The notes under the pieces are model-generated. The model was not told the origin of the DNA. It did not search any database and worked only from the letters and a program-made list of their open reading frames with translations. 64,000 nt of DNA from Carnegiea gigantea (Eukaryota > Streptophyta > Magnoliopsida > Caryophyllales > Cactaceae), in contig JAKOGI010000179.1 of the NCBI GenBank assembly GCA_029747015.1, positions 393,501-457,500 on the forward strand, in the 5' to 3' direction. The position numbers were made by a program, and so were the translations under genes. Below, in pieces: positions 10,366 through 59,350 of this stretch; positions within the stretch are counted from its first letter, which is position 1; each line of letters begins with the position of its first letter.

Positions 10366-12490
10366 ATAAAAGTGAATGGCATAAATGGATTGATAATAGA
10401 TTGAGAAGTGTCACATTATTATTAACTACATTCTTTTTTTTTTCTTTCATTTTTTCTTTACTCTCAAATGTCATAATAACAAAAATTTAATGTGCTCTTT
10501 TACTCCTAAATTTAAAAGTCAAAAATAGTTCTACAATTATATTTTGTTTACAATAAATAGAGCTTCGAGAGGTCAAAAATAACTTTACTATAAAATGATG
10601 TAAAACAACAAAAGTATCATTGTTATAATAAAGATTTCATATATTCTTTTACTCGTGCATTTTGACAAGTCAAAAACGATTTTATAATCAAATTTAGTTT
10701 TCAAATAGGAAGAATTGTAGATTAATATAATCCTTTACCTATGAAGGTTTAGAAGTACAAAATGGGTGTACTGTATATATAATAAAATAAAACAATAAAA
10801 GTAGTAATCTATGCAGTTATTTCGGCAATTTTAAACATTAGTCGACAAACAATAAAACAAAAAATTAATAATAATTTAATGAGCCCTTTAAAAATTGTCT
10901 GCAAATCAGTACACTCACTTTAATGTTAATCAACTCAATTTGTCTATGCAAAATTTGCATTGTAAGACAATGCAATTACTATTTAATTATATCATCAACC
11001 ATTGATAATTAGGAAATTCAAATAATTCTTGAGAACAAAATGCTTTAACTTGGTTATTTTATAATTACCCCAATCAAAAGTAAAATTTAGATAAATAAAA
11101 AAATAATATTTTTGAAAAAAACAAAAGTGAGTTAGTGACAATACAAAAACTTAATCAGCAGCTTTTTCGCTATGTATGCTAATTTCATAAATTTTTTATG
11201 CATATTTTTTAGGTAATACATGTACATGAGTCATATGACCAAAATGAAAGTTATAAATTTATTCTTCAATGTTAAACAACTACATATAGATTATAGGTTC
11301 ATTTTTATGTTACTATTTTCTTAGAATTTATGCAAAGTCTATTATTTAAATCATGAACCAATAATATTGACAATACTATGTGAAAAATTTATATTTAAAA
11401 TTAATTAATTATCATAATTTTATTGATATTTATTTTAAAATTCTATTTGTTTCAATAATTGTTGTGTATTATAGTGCATTTTAGATGTCAATAATGATAA
11501 ATTATTCTTATTTGATTAGTGTTAAAGAAACATTAATAAAAGCCTGTACGAAGCACGAGATTCATCCAAGTATATATAGATATATACACTATACATAAAA
11601 ATGAATGAGTTAATATGGGAATGACACTTGTCATATTAACATTGGTTGCTTAATCTTTAAATAAAAATGTAATTTTGCAACAACTGATAAATGATCTTAG
11701 CGATTTATTAAATCTAACATTTAATTATCAATGCAATATATTAAATCATGCAATTATGTTGTCGCTAGAATATTAAATACTTTACTAGAATTCATTATTT
11801 AACAATTCAATTAACTCAATTTATTGGAAGGAATTACATGTGATTTTGTAGTGCAATTCATTCTATTGGATTTTATTATTTCAAAACAATTTGGATTCTG
11901 GTTCAGGTCAAAAGTTTTAACTGAATCAAGGAGGGGGGAAAATCTACAATATGTTGTTAGCAATTATAAGCAACAATTTGAATTAAAAAATATTATTAAA
12001 AATATAGATTTCATTATGCCTAGACATTTTAATTCATTGTAGAAAATATTGCCATAGTTACTTAAATTTTGATGAATCTTACGTCGTTCTAACTACATAT
12101 TGAAAATGATAGATTTTATATATGTTTTCAATATACAAATAAAAATAGTGTAAAATGCTACTATTAAAAAAATAAATAACTTGTTGTGTGGATAACCAGT
12201 ATTGTATTTTCATTGGTTCTCTTTTATACAATTAAGTTAATTGACAATTGCAAAGTTATTCATTAGTACATTGATTTTAATTTAATATATGTATTGAAGG
12301 TTATTAACAATGCTGAATTTAAATGTCAAAATCAATTATATTTGAATTAATTATTTTTCTGAATTAAAAAAGAAACTATGTTTCTTATATTTTAAAAGTG
12401 GAATAAATATTTATATAGTTCTCATAAAATTTTTACTATATTGTTTCTAATTAAGTAACAAAACCATTTTTTTCCTCTTCTTTTTTTAAG
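10224..12490. other. AT-rich intergenic sequence with an (AT)n microsatellite
   Basis: No gene seen. An (AT)n tract of about 40 bp lies at 10323-10363. The open frame 11824-12042 (plus) has no recognisable features. Confidence 0.6.
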
Positions 12491-12568
12491 GGTCTGTTCT
12501 TTTTCGCAATAAAATGCACCTGCAAGCTGTAAGAGAATATAAGAAATTATAAGAAGATGTGATCGCTA

Positions 12569-13656
12569 TGAAGATTCAGATCACCCTAAAGGGGGTGAAT
12601 AGGGTGATTATGGAAATAAAATTAAAATTGAAATCAAATACAGAAATTAAATCGAGACAATATAGAATGATATTTTAACAAGGTTAGACCTCAATTAGAC
12701 TTAGGTCCTCGCTTAGAGTTATTCAACTCTAAGATTCAGCACTCTACTTTTCTTATTAAGATGAACTCTCACAATCTCTCAGAGTTACCCCACTCTAGAG
12801 ATTCCGAACACTTAAACCAACCTCTTGATTTAAGTTTGGGAGAGTTGACTTCACAACTTATAAGTTCACTCCTTAATAAAGAACAATTTCTCACACTTAC
12901 AACTTTTGATCTTAATACAATATTTAGAGCAATATCACAATGTAAGACTCAATGCTTTTTCCACTTGCTTGGGATGCTTGCTCTTGCTCCCGTGCCCTTT
13001 ATTTATAGGCTGTAGCAAACATGATCTCAATCAGTCAAGGAATGAAATTTCTACCTAGAATATCTTGAAATTGTATTTCAGGCCCTTAAATTCTGGTTTG
13101 CAAATTCTGTTTTGATTTTCTTGCAATCTTTGCCACGGTAGATGCTGACATGAGCATAAAATCTTTTCTTGCTATTGTAATATAGATGAAGCTAGTATCC
13201 ATTTAGGATCAAATGAAATATTAGGGATTTTGATTCTTGATTAGGATGTCATCATTCTTCCAATTTTGATTTTGTTTTGCAAATCAATATAATGATTCTT
13301 ATACAGTAATATCCATCAATAGAATTTTAGTTTATCTGATTAGAATTAGTAAGATCAAATCATATCATTTTGTCATGGCAAGTATTGAAGTAAGAGATAT
13401 TATCCTGAGATGATTCTCAAGATTTAAAATTTGTATTTGAGTACTCTAGAGCAAATCTTCCAATCAAATAAAATCCTTTGATACAAATATTATTTCGATT
13501 AATATTACATTATCACGTAGAACCCATATCAATATTATGTCAACATTTAAACATCATTATATTACTTGGATTCATTAAGTTTATAATTAATTCAATCTTT
13601 TTTGTCTTCCATCAAAATATCATCCAACTTATTCTAAGTTTAGGAGTAACTCAATA
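12569..13656 (-). repeat. Left (3') LTR of gag-only element
   Basis: Begins TGAAGATTCAGATCACC and ends GTAACTCAATA (plus strand). It aligns with the right LTR throughout, but contains about 147 bp (near 13041-13187) that the right copy lacks. Confidence 0.88.
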
Positions 13657-13670
13657 ATCTCCCCTTTTTT
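13657..13670 (-). promoter_or_regulatory. Polypurine tract of gag-only element
   Basis: Minus-strand AAAAAAGGGGAGAT lies directly against the inner edge of the left LTR, the expected priming position for plus-strand DNA synthesis. Confidence 0.8.
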
Positions 13671-15906
13671 GACGAAAGATAAAATCTAACTTGAAGAATT
13701 GAAATGCTTACCATGATCTTACCATTTGGAGTTACCCATTCATCTTTCTCCCCCATTTTGTATTTCATCAAAAAGGTGTCAGAAGGAGAAGGTCAAAATA
13801 ATTAATTCTAGTATGGAAGAACATGGAGATACATACTTTGATCCTTGTATAATACTTCTCCCATTTGTCATCAATATAAAAAGGGTTGTAGAATATCATT
13901 ATAGATTAATAGCATGGCTTCCCATTAATATAACACTTATAAATATGAAAATGGAGTTATATGTCAATAATTCTTTGGAAACATCAATATATTATAATGT
14001 CAATATTTCAAAACTCTTGACATCTCTGCCTTTCAAAAATGATTGAACCATGTGACACTTTATCATATGTAATCAAACTATTTTCTCTTTCCTTCGATGC
14101 AATAACTAGAACATACAGATCAAGGATAGAAGCACGGATAAGTACTATTGACTATATCCCCCCTCCTTAATTCATGCAAATATCATTATAACGCAATTTA
14201 TATACCATTGGCATATTTTCCCCCTTGCAAAAATAATTTAAGCATATAATATCAATCTTGGGGGCATGAGATAACACAAATGTAGAGGATATGAAAGATA
14301 AACACAACTCAAATTATTTATCTACCCCTTCATACATTAATTTTAAGACAAATGCATGAGGTTTTATCATATAAAAGTGCAACAATCTAGGATAAATTAG
14401 ATTTTCCCTTCCTAAAAATAGTTATTCAAGAAGACACAAAGAGCATGCATATGAATTCTCATAGACAAACAATCGTATCAGTTTGTCCAGGCATGCATAA
14501 TAGAGTCAAGGTCTAGTGTATGAAGCAATATACTGTACGTATACAAATGTTTAAACTTCATTTTTTTTTTAAAAAAAAATGGATCACATCAAATAAAAAT
14601 ACTTCAAGCTAAAATCTTTTTAAAAAAAAAAATGATGTTCATAACATATTGTACGCAATCATATCCACAAACATATCAATCGAATCAATGACAAACATAG
14701 AAAATGACTGGGGAAAATATGTGGCTATATCTTTAAGACCATGTTCAAAGAGTAATCACTTTTGAATTATTATTATATATTTTTTCCCTTAATATGCACT
14801 CAAAGATTTAAATTCGATATGTTAAATTGGTAAAATATCTAAATCTAAAACTGATTCCACGTAATACATGAATGTAATAATATAGAAACCTTACCAAGAA
14901 AACTTTGGGGATGTCCATCTTATCTAGTAGATAATTAGTATACTTAGTCATATTTTGCTACTTATGGGAAAATAGAGTAACATTAACATTGTTTGATTTC
15001 AATGTCCTTAATGGGATTCTTAAATTGCAAAGGTTGTTACTTCTATGTGCACCACCTTTTTGTAAAAAATATTAATCTTTCAAATTCTCAATTTCACATC
15101 AGATAAAAACATATAAGGCGTATCACATAGGCCTATAAACAAGAATTAATTTAGTATATTCCCTTTTCAGAGTGATTAATCGAATATAATTTATAAAGGT
15201 GAAGTACAACAAATGAAGATATAACATAATCCATGCCAAGATGAAATCTCGTAACATATCAATGTCAAAACATTAAAAATCTGTCAAAACATTGAAAATC
15301 CCTTACAAGATATGTTGTAGCCCTTGTATATAGATGAAGATTTTAAATTGATCATATAGGCAGACAATAAAATAAAAATTGCGAAATACATAGCCATGTA
15401 TAGAGATAGTATGATAAGATCAAAAATCAATACATACTCCAAATCAAGTCAAGTCTCTGTTTACAGAATTGGGATACAATTCTCTAGACATGGAATCTAA
15501 TTCAACCAGATAGGCATGTATACATCAACAATCAAATTTTAAATGCAAGTTTCATGTAGTAAATATGCCATGTGACACAAAAGTTGAATGATATGTTGCA
15601 AACATGATTTTAACTTTGAAAGGCATGCTTGTATTAAACTTCTATGCATATGATCAATCTTTATGAGAAGACATATAATTTTTCCTTCTACTAAATAATC
15701 AGACCAACATGTAACCGATAAGAATGCATAATTTATCTCCCACTCAACATGAGACATGTAAAAAATATGGAAGGGAAAAATTAAATGTATAAAAAATATT
15801 TACCTTAGTTTCACCTTAGGCAAGCTAGCACTCACCATTTTCTGATTCACCTTTTGACAAACATCATGTTTTATTCATCCTCTAAAATTTCTCACAAATT
15901 CAAATT

Positions 15907-16790
15907 CTAGTAAGGATGTTTTAATTTTTCCAAGAAGGCATCCAAGTAATTTTCGGAAAATTTCTCCATTCTGAATAGAGTTCTGCAAAAAGAAATATCT
16001 AGGACAAGATTTTGGTACCCCTGTCTTTTTTTGGGTCCATAATGGTTAAAAGTAAGAGAGTATAGAGGGTTAGCAAATTTTTTATCTCTATTCTTGACGT
16101 TCCTCCTTGCTATGATACTACTTTTATAAAACTTTGAAAAAGATTTATCAAGCATATCATTTAAATCAATTAAGTCAAGACAAGATTGTGACAATAGTTA
16201 ATAGAACTTTTTACCTCATCTTTCTCAATTTTAAAAATTGATGATCCTTTGTAATTCTTTTTGCATCCATTTTCTCCTTGCTCTTGTTTTTCAACAAATT
16301 CTTTATGTTGCTCGATTTTGACATAATACTCAAGAACTTCTTGAATGATCTTATAGTTATTTTCATCAATGTCTCATTCACATGAGTTGTTGCCATCTCC
16401 AGGAGATTGTAGCTTGGACTTATTAATCTTAGTTGTGTCCTCCTGCTTAACAATGTCAAGATCTAACACCTTTTCATTAGTACCATATGAATAATGAAGA
16501 TAATCCCAAATCTCTTTGGCACTTTTGTAGTAAAAAAGATATTCACAAATATCAATAGAAAGGCCACAATATACCACATTGATGGCTTTAGAATGTTTGG
16601 ACATCATCCTGTAGTCATTGTTGGTAAACTGATCCTTTAATTTTTCAATGAAAATGGGACCTTTCTTTATAATCTCCCAAAGATCAAGATCTTTGTGCTT
16701 GACATAGAGTTCCATGATTTCCTGCAACCAAAAATAATTAGTACCCATAGAAAGAGGTGGATAATCAGAACCAATATTATAACTAGTCAT
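15907..16790 (-). pseudogene. Gag protein of the non-autonomous LTR element
   Basis: From the ATG at 16788-16790 the frame reads MTSYNIGSDYPPLSMG, then LDLWEIIKKGPIF, NNDYRMMSKHSKA and YKSAKEIWDYLHYSYG. This is the DUF4219/UBN2 type of Copia gag, 59 bp inside the primer site. A TGA at 16374-16376 interrupts it. The same frame continues with IIQEVLEYYVKIEQHKEFVEK, rich in charged, probably helical sequence. A further open frame (15907-16194) carries SLTFNHYGPKK, which could be a zinc knuckle whose cysteines are lost. Gag packages the element RNA; this copy is broken. Confidence 0.75.
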
Positions 16791-16836
16791 GGGATCAAAG
16801 CTATTAAACAGTTAAGTCTCAAGACAATAGCACCTA

Positions 16837-16847
16837 CTCTGATACCA
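16837..16847 (-). promoter_or_regulatory. Primer binding site (tRNA-iMet) of gag-only element
   Basis: Minus-strand TGGTATCAGAG starts two bases inside the right LTR, identical in sequence and spacing to the site of the left Copia element at 2805-2818. Confidence 0.88.
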
Positions 16848-16849
16848 AT

Positions 16850-17796
16850 TGAAGATTCAGATCACCCTAGAGGGTGGATGAATAAGGTGATAGCAGAAAT
16901 AAAATTAAAATTGAAATCAAATCCGTAAATTAAATCAGAAAATCCACAATGATATTTGAACGAGGTTAGGTATCAATCAGGTTTAGGTCCCGCCTAGAGT
17001 TATTCAATTCTAGGATTTAACGCTTTACTTCTCTTATTAAGATGAATTCTCACAACCTCTCAGAGCTATTCCATTCTAAAGATCCCAAATACTTAAACCA
17101 ATGTCTTGATTTAAGTTTAGAGGAGTTGGCCTCATAACTCCTAAGTTCACTCCTTAATAAAGAACAATTTCTCACATTTACAACTTTTGATCTCAATACA
17201 ATATTTAGAGCAATATCACAATGTAAGACTCAATGCTTTTTCCACTTGCTTTGGATGCTTGCTCTTGCTCCCGTGCCCTCTATTTATTAGCTTTAGCAAA
17301 TGCGATCTCAATCAGCCAAGGATGAAGCTAGTATCCATTTAGAATCAAATGAAATATTAAGAGATTTTGATTCTTGATTAGGATGTCATCATTCTTCCAA
17401 TTTTGATATTGTTTTGCAAATCAATATAATGATTCTTGTACAATAATATCCATCAGCAGAATTTTAATTTATCTAATTAGAATTAGCAAGATCAAATCTT
17501 ATCATTTTGTCATGGCAAGTATTGAAGCAAGACAATATTATCCTTAATGATTCTCAAGATTTAAAATTTGCATTTGAATACTTTGGAGCAAATCTTCCAA
17601 TCAAATGAAATCCTTTGATATCAAAAAAATATTTCGATTAATATTACAATATCACATAGAACCCATATCAATATTATGTTAACATTTAAACGTCATTATA
17701 TTGACTTGGATTCATTAAGTTTATAAATAATTCAATCCTTTTTGTCTTTCATTAAAATATCATCTAACTTACTCTAAGTTTAGAAGTAACTCAACA
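16850..17796 (-). repeat. Right (5') LTR of gag-only element
   Basis: Begins TGAAGATTCAGATCACC and ends GTAACTCAACA (plus strand). Many point differences from the left LTR, plus a deletion of about 147 bp, show that the insertion is not recent. Confidence 0.88.
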
Positions 17797-18774
17797 AGCT
17801 GTAAGAAGATGTAAGGAGATGCAAAGAGCTGCAAGAATTTATAAGCATAGATGCAGGAGTTGTTCAATTATTAGAAAGTTGTATAATATAATTCTTAGAG
17901 ATGTTTGTATAATTGTTGGTCTTTAACATATGAATTACGAAAAAAAATTATCTCATGAAAATAAATTACGTGTATCACTTATATTTATAAAGTAAATTTT
18001 ATTAATATCACTAAACAAATTATTTTTCTACAATTATCATTTTGGATAATAAAAAATAATATTGGAATAACCTAACGAATGAAAATAAATCGTTAAACAA
18101 ATCAATTAAGTATCAATAATTCACGCCGACAAATATGTAGAATTAAATATGTTCCAAAAGTGAGGTGATTTTTTGGTACTAACATTAGTTTCACCTTCCT
18201 ACAAGCAAATTATAAAAATAAAAAAAATTTCTCCAAAAAATTGAATAAAACCCTAAAAATAAAATTCTATTTGAATTAAACATTTTTGAAATTAAATTCA
18301 GTCTGATGTTCAATTGTACAATGATAACAACCAAGTTGTCATGGATAAACTTATTGATAAATAGCTGAAATACTTCCGTAGTCTACAATTTGACTATTTT
18401 CATACATGATTTACATCAAAATTCAAACATAAATGCGATTTTTCTATTACAATTTTAAAACATGTTGACTTTTTTCTCTATAATGGCATATATGTCTTAT
18501 GTCAAAACTCAAATATTAATTCATATCGTTAAATTCTACTTTTATATTTACACAAATTTTATATTCATAAGAAAGCTGTAAGACTTTTCACAATGTGTAA
18601 TACATGAAAAATTCATACATATTTCTATGTAAATATGAGAATAAAATAGATGATAAGTTAATGTCCTAAAAAATATATAAGCAAATTTAATATGTAAGAT
18701 ATAAAGTTGTCAAAAAGTGTAAGAAGTTGTAAACCGTAAGTTAAATATTCTCAAACAACACAAAAAATAGAGCC

Positions 18775-19731
18775 TGAGCTATCATATTCCAATCTTTTAC
18801 TTACATTTTCTCTTTTTTCAAAAAAAAGATGACTAAATAGCTCCAATTAAACAAAGCATTTTGCTTATTTATATTTTTGATAAATTCTCATAACGTATAT
18901 TAATTCATTACCGTGCAAAACAAGAGATCTACCCCAATATAAATTAAAATGGGGGGAAATAACATAAGTCATCCTTAAGAACGAATAGAAATAGATATCA
19001 TCCTCCCCGATAAATTTATTCACGTTGACTGACACCACCGTAGGGGACACAGAGTATCCATTTAAATGCAAGAACTTGTATGAGAGGGCAACCCAAACTC
19101 TGTGAGACCCATCACTTGCACTTCTCTACTCAAAAACCAGCCTGAAGTGGTACAGCGCCATGTAAACCCTAACCGACACTAAAAATTTTTCTTTAAAAAA
19201 AAAAAAAGCACACAGAGAATGGACAAGCTCACATAATAGCTGCATTTCTAGCGGTCACAAATAGAAGCATATAGCAGAGATTACCTAAATGGCCTACTAC
19301 CAATTTCGTGGACAAATAAACTTACATAAATGCAAATTGCCCCCGCTTAAAAGTCCCAACTTGCTTCCCCCTGTTTACAGACTTGGATTAGATGATACAA
19401 TACAAGCAAAGCATCCTCTGCAAACTAAGAGGACACTTGGTACCCTAATCTTTCCAGGACCCATGGGCGGCTTCATACAGCTTCATTTTTACAATTTCAT
19501 AATAAGCTTAGCACATTGTCCAAAAACTCACCCAGTCTCTGGGATCATGGCATTGGGTGCATTGAACTCAGCACTCTGCTGGATTTGGCATATTTCCATC
19601 ATCATTGACTTCAATAGCAGCCAGGAAAACTGCATAATATCCATAATCCATGGCTCTAGAATGCCTTCTTGAATCTTGATGGCTCTGAAGATTATTTGGC
19701 AATCAATGAAGACCGGCATCAGGGTAGCAAA
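18775..19731 (-). other. 3' flank and probable 3' UTR of SRT1
   Basis: This follows the TGA of the sirtuin gene in minus-strand direction. No coding feature is recognised; open frames at 19289-19672 and 18865-19071 look like chance. A minus-strand AATAAA occurs at 19014-19019 and could be the poly(A) signal, giving a UTR of about 0.7 kb, but this is not established. Confidence 0.45.
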
Positions 19732-56945
<37,214 letters not shown>

Positions 56946-57769
56946 GGCCAAGAAAAACTTATACGCCCGCCTTCAGTCCACGCTTATCAATCTATCAACT
57001 GAATATGAAAAATGGCTTCATTCATCTTATATAATAACTTTTGAATAAATAATCCACTGCAATTAGACCATATTTCTGGTTCTCTTACAAAGGCTCGGTC
57101 TCTCCCTCTGCCCCTTAAATAAACTGCTGAAATTTTAGGAATATGCCATACAAAATAAGAGAACCCAATTGTGATATTCCCACAATGGTACTTTGTAAAT
57201 TAAATTAGGCAAGGCACAAATGTTGATCAGCAAGGTGCAAGTGCAGGAAGAGGGACTCAAATCCTCATAATAAAAACCTACAGAGCAATTTTAATGCTAA
57301 ACCTCAAATCATTCCGGGAATAAGCAAGAGAAAGAGAAAAAGAAACCCTAATCAAATCAAGGAATATCGAGATGCAGGATTTTGATTTTCAATGGCCTTA
57401 TGTTGAAGACATCCCAACGATGGAAAGGATCTAATATTCAAGGACGAAGATTGAATAAAACAACAGATGGGATATCCACATAAAAGCCTGATAAACCCTG
57501 ATGCTCATACAGCAAGTCATCGGACATACTTAAAAAGCAATAAAAGCAATTCATTACTATGAAAATACAGTTCATTACCCCTGACATCACTCATTACTAC
57601 ACATCAACAAATGCAAATTCATAATTACTAAAACAAGGTACAGAAATACTCAAGATTAAGCATTTTTTCATCCCAAACTTTTCTCTAGTTCGCATTGCTC
57701 AGTTGTGTATTGACGCAGAAGGAAAGATCCATTAAAATATGGAGGAGATCCAAACAAAGGCCGAACTTG
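56946..57769 (-). repeat. Diverged copy of SRT1 internal segment abutting the SRT1 start codon
   Basis: A direct, roughly 80-85 percent similar (by eye) copy of 25503-26343. It begins within a base or two of the SRT1 ATG (shared TTTC-TGGCC just above it) and ends near CAAAGGCC-AAC. It keeps the start of exon 10 (minus: GTGATGTCAGGGGTAATGAAC) but lacks about 90 bp, most of the exon, and has lost the splice sites. It now occupies the SRT1 leader/first-intron position. Confidence 0.75.
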
Positions 57770-57849
57770 GCGAAGCCGTGAATTTCAGGGAGGGCGTCGG
57801 AAATGATGATTCCTTAGCCATTTTTTGAAATATCTATGCATTTTAACCT

Positions 57850-58110
57850 AGAATTGAAATCAAACCCACAAATTAAACAAGTTGGCAGATTATACCCATA
57901 CATTAAACTACAAATTGAACTCATAAAGTATTAAACTAGCATTAGTATTAGTGTTAAACAAATTGGAATTGAAAAATTAAACTCATAAATTAAACCACAA
58001 AAGCAAGTTAACCGACAGAGTAAGGGTTAAATAACAAATTGAAGTCAATTAAAGCAAATTGACTTGCAAATTAGAGCAAATTAACCAACAAATGAAGGCA
58101 AATTAACTTA
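57850..58110 (-). repeat. Degenerate TTAATTTG array in probable SRT1 leader intron
   Basis: In the minus-strand sense, words such as TTAATTTGCC, TTAATTTGC and TCAATTTGC recur every 15-20 bp, starting right after the putative donor GTAAGT (58111-58106). It is either a decayed low-complexity repeat or compositional bias of a first intron. Confidence 0.5.
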
Positions 58111-58111
58111 C

Positions 58112-58390
58112 AAATCTAAGAGCCTGAGACTTGAGAATATGACTGAAAGAGTAAAGAGGCCCACGCGGACGGCTCATGAGTCACGACGCACGACTGGCCG
58201 CCGCTCGGAGGCGGAGGTGGGACGCAGGACTGCGGCAGACGGCGGTGCGAGAGAATGGAGAGAGACGGGGTTAGGGTTAGGGTTTGGGTTTTGGTTGAAG
58301 GCGTGTGTTAAGGAGCGAGAACGGACAGGGTTGCAGAGGGTCTGAGCGTGAGAGAAAGCAGTGCAAAAAGAAGTGACGCTGGGAACAATT
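58112..58390 (-). promoter_or_regulatory. Probable GC-rich 5' leader exon of SRT1
   Basis: Minus-strand sequence is CT-rich, then CpG-rich (CACCGCCGTCTGCCGCAG), typical of a plant 5' UTR, and includes the telo-box AACCCTAACCCTAACCC at about 58267-58283. A good donor GTAAGT (58111-58106) follows the exon. The leader would splice to sequence just above the ATG at 56945; the exact acceptor is not certain (ATTGCAG near 57058 is one candidate). A minus-strand TATATAAAG occurs at 58571-58579. All of this is inference from composition and spacing. Confidence 0.5.
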
Positions 58391-59074
58391 CAAATAGCCC
58401 AAAAAAAAGTTGAAAACGAAAAGTCAGCAAGCTGATTTGAGCCCATGACATTGCTAAACAAGGACATCAATAAACACAAGACAACCAGTAGGTGACCTAC
58501 ATCCCTACACATCAATTTTCTAAGCAGTGTATAGGAGTAAGGCCGCCTTCGTCTAAATCTTTCCAAACTTTATATAAGCAGGATCCACATTGAGAATTAT
58601 TATTGTTATTTATTATACCCTTATTTTAATTGTCATACACTTTTTTGGGGGGTCAGTTGGCATGACCTTACACACCCAGCGCTCCCTTTGACAATCCAAT
58701 ATGATGAGAGTATATCAATTAGGACTAGAGCTGGAAAAAGTTGACCCGACACGATTACCAACCTGAACCCGACACGAAATTAAGCGGGTTTGGGTAAAGA
58801 TTTTTAACCCGTTTAATTAAATGGGTTGACACGTTTAACCCGTTTAATTAAACGGGTTAGGTTCAGGTCGAAATTTTTGACACGAAAATTAACCTATTTA
58901 ACCCGTTTAATTAAACGGGTTAATAGGTCAACCCGTATAACCCGATAACTTGTTAACCCGTTTACCCGATTAATGGCCATGTTTTAAAATTTTTAATTTT
59001 TAATTTTTTTGTTGTAAATGAAATTTTAGGCAGAAGAGTCTAGGCTAGGGTTTCTTTGGGTAAATGAATCCTGG

Positions 59075-59082
59075 TATAAAAG
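59075..59082 (+). promoter_or_regulatory. TATA box of the hAT transposase gene
   Basis: TATAAAAG just inside the left subterminal array. The leader that follows holds CCTCAC-rich tandem repeats and ends at donor GAG|GTAAGA (59463). Acceptor TTGTTAG at 60161 lies four bases before the ATG, giving a 0.7 kb leader intron. Confidence 0.65.
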
Positions 59083-59139
59083 CTCTCTACCTCTCTCAGT
59101 TTGATGCTTCAAGCCTTCAATATTCTCTCTCATCTAAAG

Positions 59140-59350
59140 ACACTCAGGCGACAGGCGGTCAGGCCTCACCCTCACAGGCCACAGCCTCACTGCCTCGGCC
59201 TCACGGCCCTCTCCCTCACAGCCTCACTGCCTCGGCCTCACGGCCCTCACCCTCACTGGCTCACTCCCGCAGTCCCTCTCACCGACTCCCTCACACTCGC
59301 ACAGTCACGCACACGCAGCCACGGCCAGTCACGCTCTCACGGTCTCACCT
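59140..59350 (+). repeat. CCTCAC-rich tandem repeats in the hAT leader
   Basis: GC-rich array in which a unit of about 36 bp containing GCCTCACTGCCTCGGCCTCA occurs twice, with many CTCAC/CTCGG variants around it. The two overlapping open frames here (Pro/His/Ser-rich) are artefacts of the repeat. Confidence 0.75.

Larger units (their letters stand above)
12569..17796 (-). mobile_element. Gag-only Copia-like LTR retrotransposon (non-autonomous)
   Basis: Two direct LTRs (12569-13656 and 16850-17796) flank about 3.2 kb. In minus-strand order there is an iMet primer site beside the right LTR (16837-16847), a gag reading frame (16790 downward), non-coding AT-rich DNA, and a purine tract beside the left LTR (13657-13670, minus sense AAAAAAGGGGAGAT). 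No protease, integrase, reverse transcriptase or RNase H motif was found between gag and the purine tract, so it must have moved with enzymes from another element (the TR-GAG/LARD type). A clean 5-bp target duplication was not found (CGCTA left, AGCTG right). Confidence 0.85.
12491..18774. mobile_element. Short-TIR element split by a later Copia-like insertion
   Basis: The left end GGTCTGTTCTTTTTCGC and the reverse complement of the right end, GGCTCTATTTTTTGTG, are similar. Both flanks of the nested retroelement (12491-12568 and 17797-18774) carry the same AGCTGTAAGA / AAGAAGATGT unit, so the host element before insertion would have been about 1.06 kb. No target duplication is visible at its outer ends. 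The evidence is the shared internal repeat and the shared AATAGAGCC terminus with the element at 9939-10223. Moderate-to-low confidence. Confidence 0.4.

Noticed and set aside
13726..14046. 106-codon open frame on the plus strand within the gag-only element
   Set aside because: It is antisense to the element, with AT-rich composition and no recognisable motif.
19289..19672. 127-codon open frame on the plus strand
   Set aside because: It lies opposite the SRT1 3' UTR, has no domain and no splice or promoter context.
58139..58345. Arg-rich open frame on the plus strand
   Set aside because: Composition reflects a GC-rich leader; the minus-strand UTR reading with a telo-box and donor is more convincing.
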